From contig JABANP010000595.1 of assembly GCA_013115135.1 (NCBI GenBank), positions 1-30,120 on the forward strand: DNA of 30,120 nt, in the 5' to 3' direction. This DNA is from Perkinsus olseni. Its lineage: Eukaryota > Perkinsozoa > Perkinsida > Perkinsidae. Below are positions 1 to 8,000 of this stretch, piece by piece; the stretch's first letter is position 1, and the number at the start of each line of letters is the position of its first letter. The notes under the pieces were generated by a model. That model ran no database searches, was not told where the DNA came from, and worked only from the letters and a program-made list of their open reading frames with translations. The position numbers and the translations under genes are program-made.

Positions 1-290
1 TCTTTGAACAACTGTTGGCGAAAGCTTCGCTTAGGGAGAGTATTGGACAGGTTTTTTGGACACTTTCCGCGTGTCGACTTGTCCAAAAGGCCTCCTCCGC
101 GTCAATTGGACAGAAAACCGAAAAAAGATGCCCGGTGACATTTGGACAAGCATCGGGACCCAATATTGCAATAATCTTGTCCAAAAGTCTACTTTGGCGA
201 TTCTCGACAAGTTGTCCAAAAACCCTTGTTGTTCGTCGTCAGCTGCCTTACCAAAAGCTTCGGTTTCTCGCATCACTTCTTTTTGACCGA
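1..290. repeat. Cluster of TTGTCCAAA / TTTGGACAA motifs
   Basis: The motif TTGTCCAAA or its reverse complement (core GTCCAA/TTGGAC) occurs about seven times in both orientations between roughly 44 and 215. The same motif recurs at 1390-1680, and the word TGTTGGCGAAAG appears in both blocks (about 12-23 and 1543-1554). I read this as one dispersed or inverted repeat family cut by the left window edge. The ORFs across it are small and on both strands, and I do not believe them. Confidence 0.5.
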
Positions 291-293
291 TAG

Positions 294-850
294 TCTCTGA
301 TACTTCATTTGGCCCGTCGAAGCAGCTTCAACGAGGTTCTGACAGCTTGGCAGCCAAGCTTTGGCTCGCTGTGGATGGTCTTCAGTGGACGGGCAGATGC
401 TAGTATAAGTATCGAGTCGATATTATCGATTGCCCTTGCCAATTGATTTCTTGCGCGGTTGCAACGTATGACTTGCAAGGCACAGGGGTCAAATTGTGGG
501 TGGGATTACTTGAGAGAGGCTCGCTGCTCTGAGACCCTGTGCTTTGCTGGGCTTTCCAGCCGTGACTTCGCTACTCTTTCACGCTAACTCGTCAACTCAA
601 ACCAAATCTAAGATAGAAAAGTTACCCTGCCTATTTGTACTGCACACCTAGACGACACGAATTTTACGAATCAACTCCGACCCACTCTGTAAGTTCCTCT
701 CATCAACATTAACCCGAGGATTCGGGTAACCGGAATCGGACTGCTCTGGGGTTGCTATGGCTGGCAACAAGAAAAGGACTGCCATTGTCCTCCTGTCAGG
801 AGGCTCCTGACCCCGACACCTGCAGGAGTTTTGTGTACGAAGACCACACT
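294..850. other. No gene recognised
   Basis: Only short ORFs with no recognisable motif are present. I see no convincing promoter or RNA gene. Confidence 0.5.
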
Positions 851-853
851 CGC

Positions 854-897
854 CTGGGAGCACGACGTGCTCCCAGTGTACGTGCTCAGCACGTACA
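854..897. repeat. Two back-to-back perfect palindromes
   Basis: The first has 11-bp arms (CTGGGAGCACG, 854-864; complement 866-876) around one central base. It is followed directly by a second with 10-bp arms (TGTACGTGCT, 877-886; complement 888-897), again around one base. Both could extrude as tight hairpins. No gene is attached. Confidence 0.75.
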
Positions 898-1385
898 TAT
901 GATATTGTACGTTCCGCTGGTTCGGTGATAAATGCAGGGACTTCTCCCGCCTATAGCAGTATGCTCGGCATCCTTATGTTTGGCAGCATTCTTCGTTGAA
1001 ATGTCTCTGTCTCACGGACAATGACTCACAATGACTCTGTTATACGGAGACGTGGCGTGTTACACGACATCTGAATTTCTTCTCATTCACGGATGTAGAC
1101 GCTCTTCGTTAGTTTATTGCACTTAAACGTTATTCCCCCCCAAACTTATTCTTGTTGCGTTCTTCATCCCATTTTTTCATTCTCGTTCTTCGTCGCCATA
1201 CACTATCTCAACTTTTCCCGCTCTCTGCGTGTGAAAACGGGCAGACTCGACATCCTAGCCAATACGGTTGTCAGTCACAAACGAATAAATTGTATTCAAC
1301 TTGTGATCCATTCAGTCTCTCATACTCGTAGAGCCCAGTTTCACTTGCTCTTTACAAACTGCTCATACCCCCGAGCATGGTTGTC
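898..1385. other. No gene recognised
   Basis: An open frame at 1117-1410 has low-complexity, pyrimidine-rich content and no recognisable domain. I treat it as non-coding. Confidence 0.4.
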
Positions 1386-1690
1386 TCAGGTTGTCCAAAG
1401 GACAACTTGAGCTTTTCTCGACAACTGCTCAGTCTTCCTCCTTTTTTTGACACCCGACGACTTTTACTGACAATAAACTGTCCAAAGCTCTGCGTCGGCG
1501 CCTTTTCGACACTTTTGTGATGAAGGACAAACAGTGAGCACAATGTTGGCGAAAGGTGGCCCAAGTCTCACGTTCGGACAAACTGTCCAGAGCGGGATCT
1601 AGGGCTATCTTTGGACATTCTCCCTTGTCGAAAAGGCCGTTGACATCTCTGTGTCTAAAGTTGACTTGTCCAAAGGTCACACAATCACGA
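1386..1690. repeat. Second cluster of TTGTCCAAA motifs
   Basis: Same motif family as at the left edge of the window. It includes a 7-bp-arm palindrome GTTGTCC-AAA-GGACAAC near 1391-1407. Motifs occur in both orientations. With the block at 1-290 it may mark the two ends of one element of about 1.7 kb, but I could not define termini. Confidence 0.45.
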
Positions 1691-1786
1691 CGAGAAGAGG
1701 GCATGGAGCGACCAAAAAAAGGAGGGAAATTTTGCCGACACCACCCGCTGGGTGATTGTCAAGCGCAGTAAGTTCGGTTTAGCTTT

Positions 1787-1864
1787 GCGTTAAGTTAACG
1801 CATCGCAAGCGCCGCATCGTGGCGTGGCAGTGTTAACGCCGTTAACACTTCCACGATGCGGCGC
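1787..1864. repeat. Nested palindrome cluster
   Basis: A 7-bp-arm palindrome (GCGTTAA/TTAACGC, 1787-1801) is followed by a compound hairpin at 1809-1864. The outer arms are 14 bp and perfect (GCGCCGCATCGTGG, 1809-1822; complement 1851-1864). An inner perfect 9-bp hairpin lies at 1830-1848 (GTGTTAACG/CGTTAACAC). The arms read directly from the sequence; the function is unknown. Confidence 0.75.
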
Positions 1865-2545
1865 TAAACCTATGGGAAATAATTTGGTGAAATGCAGGAA
1901 CCCAAGGGTAATGCGCGTAGCCGCGGGATAACGAGAAGGAAGGCCAAGACGACTGAAGTGCCCAAGATGATGACGTATCTTCGCAACGTATCTTCTGGCA
2001 TCGAAACGACTGACCGTTTCGGGCGCGTCGAAGAAGAAGACAGAGCTACGAGCTGTGAAGACAGAGTAGAGATTAGCTGAAGAGCTATCGTTAAGATTGA
2101 GTTTAGACGACTGTAGCTACTGTTGCTACGTGCTCTCTCTTTGACTGTGAACGTGCTTCGCTTACGACTAGGAGCAGTTGCTCTTACGTTGTGATCTCGT
2201 TCGACTAGCACTTGGTCTATCTGTAGTGGTCTCACTAGTGCAATTGAGTAGCAATCCATCAGATTTAGTTACGACTGTGATGTTGGGTTCCTACGTTAGT
2301 GAGAACTCTACGTGTAAGGGGATTCCGGCTGAGCCAACCCGCGGTCCTTTCTCCACAGGCGATGACGTCTTGCGCTGTTCCTGCAACGTCTATCGCCACA
2401 CCCCGCGCTATGACCGCGCAGTAAAGGGTTAAGTAGATTTTCTAAGGAAGAAATCTCGCTCGCCCGAAAATACGCCGGTGTGGGCAGTTTTGATCATCGC
2501 TCGCCCTCTAATTCACCTGCTCAGTAACGATAAGATATGCTCGAG
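1865..2545. other. No confident gene
   Basis: A 129-codon minus-strand frame (1870-2259) has one hydrophobic stretch near its C-terminus. A 62-codon plus-strand frame overlaps it. Neither shows a family motif, so I do not call a gene. Confidence 0.35.
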
Positions 2546-2650
2546 TAAAACTCATGCATATAAAACTCGTACACCGTCAACTCGTACACGAGCACGACTC
2601 TTACACTATGCTGCATGAGTCGCATTTTTGGGCCGCGCGCTGAGAGCAAT
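2546..2650. mobile_element. Family X fragment (inner left TIR plus internal start)
   Basis: This contains a few ACTCGTACAC-type array units, then a word shared with 23070-23125: the array end, GAGTCGCATTT, and GGGCCGCGCGCTG. At 23 kb that junction is the inner edge of the left TIR of a complete family X element, so this copy is truncated on both sides. Confidence 0.6.
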
Positions 2651-3086
2651 GTGCGGTTCAGCGCAGTGTACGGAGACCTGTTAACCATTACGGTTGATCT
2701 GTCTCTTGGTATTTATCGTTACACTGTTACGGTATTTACTATATTGTCTGTGCTGTCTATTGTGCTAGCCTCGGCGTTGTGAGGTCACCGATCTGTGCAC
2801 GCGTGCTGTCTCCTTAAGGGTTGTGAGGATCCTTAGGGCGTGGTGTTCTGTAAGCGAACAAGGTCGTTTACTTTACGTTGGACTTGAGCCCAGGCTCAGG
2901 GTGATTTACCGTGATTTGAGGTATCTCATCCGCTAGTGGCTACGCTTCGTCTGAACGGTATCGTAGTCAAGGGTTAGTAACGGTATTGTCTAACGAGTTA
3001 GGCATTGAGTTGAATAGTCGCGATGGCATTGACTCGTAGTGGCAAGAGTTCCAATAGAGTCGTTGATCAGTCGGATGGACCTAAAC
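2651..3086. other. Unassigned sequence; short ORF cut by MULE-1
   Basis: No repeat structure was identified. An ATG at 3023 opens a frame beginning MALTRSGKSS that runs directly into the MULE-1 terminus at 3087. It could be the start of a gag-like ORF interrupted by the insertion, but it is too short to judge. Confidence 0.25.
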
Positions 3087-3284
3087 GGGTGAGTATCGTA
3101 TCGTACAGTGTCAACTGGTACAGGTCTCAACTGGTGCGCAGCTAAAGTGGTACAAGAATAATCCGTACAACCGATTTTCATCTTGTGGCATATGGTACAG
3201 TTGCAACTCGTACAGTGTCAACTGGTACAGTTGCAACTCATTTTGTGTCTTATGGTGCAGTGTCAGTTCATCTTGTTGCAGTCA
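3087..3284 (+). repeat. MULE-1 left TIR with 15-bp phased GTACAG units
   Basis: The TIR is largely made of 15-bp units of the type GTACAGTGTCAACTG and GTACAGTTGCAACTC, with decayed units in the same register. It begins GGGTGAGTATCG, which includes a splice-donor-like GTGAGT. One forward frame, the same as the transposase frame, stays open across the whole TIR; a TAA lies just outside it at 3082-3084. Confidence 0.85.
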
Positions 3285-3375
3285 AATTCTCCCCAAGAAT
3301 CCGACGTCCACTAAAGATGTCGACCTACCCGTTATCCTCACCTCCAAACAAGAAAACTTTGTCCTAGCTAACGAG

Positions 3376-4257
3376 ATGTACAACGGTGAGAGGATAATAA
3401 TCTTCGGTACTATGGGATCCCTCCGGATGTTTGCTGAGTCTAAGGTCGTTGTCGCTGATGGCACTTTTAAGGCCAGTAGTAGCCTCTTTGCTCAAGTTGT
3501 GATTTTTCATCGAGCTGCTAAGCCGATGCCAAGCCCACTTTTGTTCTGTTTCTGTGAAAATAAATCAGCAAGAACGTATGAGACCATTCTTTATATTCTC
3601 CACAATAAGTGCTTGGCATTACTCAATAAACGTATTAATATTCCGACTATTATTACAGATTTTGAATCTGGCTTAATCAAATCCATACGTTCTTGTCTAA
3701 AAGTGTCACACCATCATGGCTGCCTATTCCATTATGCTCAAGCTCTCATGTCTAAAATTGATGAACTGCATCTGAGAAAGGTGCATCGCTCCAACAGTGG
3801 GCAGCTGAGGTCAATAATTGATATGATGAGGGGCCTCCCATTCGTTCCACTGGATCATATACCCTATGCGTGGGATGCCATTCGATCGGTTTACGACTCG
3901 AATCGCTCTCAGCTGTCTGCAGAACAGCAGAGGCGAGCTGATAAGTTTATGTCGTACTATGAGAGTACTTACATCAAGCGTATGCATGCCGATGAGAAAA
4001 CTACGAAGCCACCGATGTTCCCACATCCCTTTTGGAATGCAGCGCACATCGGCTTGTCTGGGGATATAAGCCATAGAACGAGTAATGTTGCAGAATCCTT
4101 TAACCGCAAAGTGAATAGATGGCTCCGAGGGAATAGGGAATCCTTTTTCTACGTAGTATTTTTGTTGCTCAACTTATTCGATGAAGCTGAAATGGCACTG
4201 AGCAGGCTAGATAACGCGGATAGAGTTCGTGAGCCGCTCCTGCGTCGTACACAGTGA
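3376..4257 (+). CDS. MULE-family DDE transposase domain protein
   Basis: This should be the enzyme that cuts and joins the ends of MULE-1. The 293-codon frame from the first ATG carries the hallmarks of the MULE transposase domain. The first acidic residue is in ADGTFKAS (D28), the second in IITDFESG (D95), a C-x2-H follows in CLFHYAQAL (C116, H119), and the third acidic residue is in NVAESFNRKV (E240). The spacing fits the family. MULE transposases usually have several hundred residues with an N-terminal zinc-binding domain. Here the N-terminal domain is absent, although the frame stays open upstream to the element terminus without an ATG. The DDE residues are intact and no internal stop is seen. 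It may be a truncated or internally rearranged copy that retains its catalytic core. Confidence 0.85.
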   Translation: MYNGERIIIFGTMGSLRMFAESKVVVADGTFKASSSLFAQVVIFHRAAKPMPSPLLFCFCENKSARTYETILYILHNKCLALLNKRINIPTIITDFESGLIKSIRSCLKVSHHHGCLFHYAQALMSKIDELHLRKVHRSNSGQLRSIIDMMRGLPFVPLDHIPYAWDAIRSVYDSNRSQLSAEQQRRADKFMSYYESTYIKRMHADEKTTKPPMFPHPFWNAAHIGLSGDISHRTSNVAESFNRKVNRWLRGNRESFFYVVFLLLNLFDEAEMALSRLDNADRVREPLLRRTQ

Positions 4258-4482
4258 CTATCAGGGCAACATAAATTTGACTTGATCTGGTTCCTATTCT
4301 ATACATAATTATACAGTGGGTGCGTGTTTCAGACAGTGTACTGAGAGGTGATCAGTGGAGTTTAATCATTAGACTTTAATGGCAGCTGAGTTCAATAGTG
4401 CTCCAATTCGGGTGGGGCGCCGATCACCGATCGTACGAGGCAACTAACGAGCTGACTGTGGTAACCCTATCTGCCCTGTGGT

Positions 4483-4675
4483 ACAGGGCCTGTACCCGTA
4501 ACAACGCTACCAGTAAGAGCTGTATGATTCGACGCTGTATCGGTTGGAGATGTACTAACCGGCACTGTATCGGTTGCAACTGTACTGAACGACACTGTAC
4601 CTGCAGCAACTGTACTGAACGACACTGTACCTGCAGCAACTGTACGGTTCGAAACTGTACGAAATGACACTGTAC
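4483..4675 (-). repeat. Subterminal 15-bp array inside the MULE-1 right TIR
   Basis: Units of the type CTGTACTGAACGACA and CTGTACCTGCAGCAA alternate in a strict 15-bp register and continue into the right TIR without a phase change. A 30-bp pair is perfectly duplicated. These units have no counterpart at the left end, so the array has expanded on this side only. Confidence 0.8.
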
Positions 4676-4845
4676 TGACTGCAACAAGATGAACTGACAC
4701 TGCACCATAAGACACAAAATGAGTTGCAACTGTACCAGTTGACACTGTATGAGTTGCAACTGTACCATATGCCACAAGATGAAAATCGGTTGTACGGATT
4801 ATTCTTGTACCACTTTAGCTGCGCACCAGTTGAGACCTGTACCAG
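4676..4845 (-). repeat. MULE-1 right TIR, proximal part
   Basis: This is the reverse complement of 3115-3284. It is interrupted after 4845 by the LTR retrotransposon; the remaining 28 bp resume at 10304. Confidence 0.85.
4841..4845. repeat. 5-bp target duplication ACCAG, left copy
   Basis: ACCAG directly precedes the 5' LTR and recurs at 10299-10303 directly after the 3' LTR. Removing one copy and the element restores a continuous MULE-1 TIR. Confidence 0.9.
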
Positions 4846-5041
4846 TGTGAGAGAACGATACTAAAGCGATTGTTTGTGTGCGGTTCTGTCTCTCTGTGTG
4901 GTTCTGTCTGCCGTATCCATAAGGCTGAGCTAAGCTTAAGTGTTCCTATAATTGCTAAATAATCATTAAATAAGTTATCCCTCAACTTTGGGGTATTGTG
5001 TTATTTATCAATGGTCACGCCTACTGCAAGTTCCTCTGACA
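4846..5041 (+). repeat. 5' LTR
   Basis: It begins TGTGAGAGAACG and ends CTCTGACA. The pairing with 10103-10298 (constant offset 5257) runs exactly from TG to CA, with mismatches immediately outside. The first ATG of gag-pol (5011) lies inside it. Confidence 0.93.
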
Positions 5042-8000
5042 TGGCTCCGATGCGGGGACAGGCGGGGCCTATTGATAAGATTCTGATTTCGTGGCTTGGC
5101 TATCCTCATCTCACTCCTGAGATATCGGCGACTCAGTTGCAGTCCTTAGGGGAAGGGATCCTTACTCCCGAGAGCTATAAGGATGCTGTCAGTCGTGTTC
5201 TTTCTGGTGATGACCCGCTCGAAATGAAGGCTCACAACATGTTCCTACTCTTTGGTACTCTGATGGCTAAGAATGAGGAGGCAGGTGTCTCTCGTCGAGA
5301 GCTTAGCAACTATCGACGAGACTTGGTGAAGGACTACTTCTCCCCTTGGTGTCAGAACGTGGAGGCCTTGAAGAGTGGTGCTACACTTCAAGCTCGGTTG
5401 GACATGTTGACCGCGCAGTTGGATTACGTTGCCCCCAAGGTTGTGATTTCTTCTCCAGAGTCCGAGATTGTGGCCCGGTCGGTAGTGAAGCCCGAAGATG
5501 AGATGGCCTTGGACGAAGAGGAAGTTGCTCAAGGTGCTCCGGTAGATTTGGGTGGATGGCCTCCATTAGATTCAACTGCGGAGTATGCAGTTGAGCGTAA
5601 GGATAGGTCCAGTGCCCGTCGAGAAGCCTCTGAGAAGTCGTGGATTGTTGGCGACTCTCCTTTTCTTGGTGTTGAAGACCCTAGACCGTTTCCAGTATGG
5701 TTCAGGAGGTTCAAGACCATGGCTGTGTCTCGTGGACTATTATTGGACCCCCCTGCCCTGTATTTTACCTTGGTTAACAACTTGGCCGAGTCTGTGGTGG
5801 TTGATGTCAAGCCGAGACTCCCTTCTGGCTCCTCTTCTTTGGAGTGGGTGAAGGAAGTCAGGCGTATGGTGGTTGCTCTGCAAGGTTTGTGCAAGGGCAT
5901 TTCTATATCGGTTTGCAGGCTCCAGGCGCTGCAAGAATTACAGTCTTGCCGCCAAGGTAAGAACGAGTCCGTTACAGCGTTCGTTCGACGATTTAAGGAG
6001 CTGGTTAGCAATGTTGAAGCCTTTGGTAAGGAGCATCTGGATGACGAGTCGAAGGCTACCAATCTATTATGTGGTCTGCTCCCGGAGGTCCGGGACGTTG
6101 CTTTGGATAGGTTGGCTGGTCAGAAACCTACTTATGCTACTCTGGTCAGTTCGTTAACTCAGCGGGAAAAGATGCGGTCGATAGTAACATCGTCACGTTC
6201 TAGGGCTATTTCTGTTCACCAGGTGGCCACCACTGACCCTACTCCTACTCCAACTACGGCTCGGGCTTCTAGCAATGCGGCTAGTAAGATCTGCTTTCAG
6301 TTTAAGCGTGAGGGTAAATGCCGGTTTGGTAGTAAATGTCGCTTTAAGCATGTGAAGCCGGCAACAGAAGATGGTAGTAAGGGTGTCGACGAGGTTGCCT
6401 TCACCCAAAATCTTTATCAGATCACCAGTACTAATGATTTGAAAAATGTTGGTGGTATGACTGGCCCCATGATGACAGTGAAGGGCGTGAATAGTCAGGG
6501 TAGTGTGGTCTCTATTCCGGTGTTATTAGATACTGGAGCGTATTACAATTATATTCGAGAGCCATGGGTGACTGCACTTGGCCTTTCGATAGTGCCAAGT
6601 GCTACTTCTCCAGAACAAGTCCGGTTAGCTGATCACTCTATCGTTGACCTGGTGGGTACAACTTCTCTGGGAGGTTATACCTTTAAGGTTCTGCCGTCTA
6701 CTTGCCCTTCGGTAGGGCCAGGGGAGTATGGTATTCTCGGTATATACTCGATGTGTAGAGATAATGTCCGGCTACAGTTCTCATCGGACGGATCTGCACG
6801 TAAGGTTTCGGTGAATTCGTCATCATCATCATGTTCACCGCCAACTGGCGTTGAAGCTCTGGGCGATGGTGTGATGGATACTATTGGTAATATTCTAGGG
6901 CCTGTCGTGTCCGATGAGTATATGCGTAACTCTGATGTCGTCAAATCCTCTGAGGATGTATGGTCAGAGGTGGCTTGGAGGCCGATAAAGGTATCGTCTA
7001 TTATCGAGTCGACGAGTTGGAGAGCCTTACGAGACTCTCCTGGCTATCGATGGCGGGTCCAAGTATTAGAAGAAGAAGATCCTTTGGATACTGACGGTCA
7101 GAAGTATAAGATTGTTATTGATCTTCCTTATGATGATGATGGTGATAATCAGACGATATCTCCTCCTAAGTTTTATGATTATACCCCAGCTCTCTTTTCT
7201 CGGTTATCCAACTCTGAAGCTACTGCCTACGAAGCCGAAGTTTCCACATATTTGCGGAACTCCTGGTGGAGTAAAACAGCGGATTCGGACGAGGGTGAGA
7301 AAGGGTCTGGGGGGGTTGGCGGTGGTTTGTTGGTGTTTCCCCTTCCCTCACCAGGGAAGAGTACTGCGTGTAGACCCGTGATAGATGCTCGTAGGGAGAA
7401 TAATAGACTCCCGCGGGCCAGCTATGCTGGTCCAAGTTGCGGGAGAATTATTACCTCTCTTAGGCTCAATTGGGATGCTCGGAAGAATCCTCGAGTTATC
7501 TGCCTTGATGCCCGTCAAGCGTTCTATCGGCTATATAAAAGTCGGAGGTTAAGAGTGAGGTCTCATGGTTCGACGTTCTCTACACCAAGACTTGTTTTTG
7601 GTCTGGCATGTGGACCATCGATGTTGTATGCGGCCCTTGCCGAGGTGATATTGCCAGTTGCTTTGTACTTCCTCACTCCCTCAGACCAGGCGACAGTTAT
7701 ATCATCTTGTCAAGTATATATTTACGTAGACGATTTGACGCTGTTGGGTCAGGGGGAGGGGGCGGGGGTGTTACCTCGATTTGCGCAGGCGATACGCAAA
7801 GCAGGCGATTTCTACGGTTTCGTCTTTCCCCCTGAGAAATGTAAAGACTCTGAGGAGTTGGGTGGTGAGGAGTTCAAGCACCTCGGAATGTTGTGGACTA
7901 TCAGTGACTCTGTGCTGTCGCTCCGTTGTTGCAAGTCCGCCTTCTCAGAAGATCTTTTGTCCCAGTCTGTATGGACAAAACGCGAGCTCTTCGCGGCTGC

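Noticed and set aside
4467..4775. Repeat protein of about 100 residues (GTVAT repeats) on the minus strand
   Set aside because: The array sits in a TIR, other frames are open as well, and the same sequence is explained as inverted terminal repeat.
5529..6062. 177-codon minus-strand ORF
   Set aside because: It is a shadow of gag in the LTR element, with no motif and antisense to a clear coding frame.
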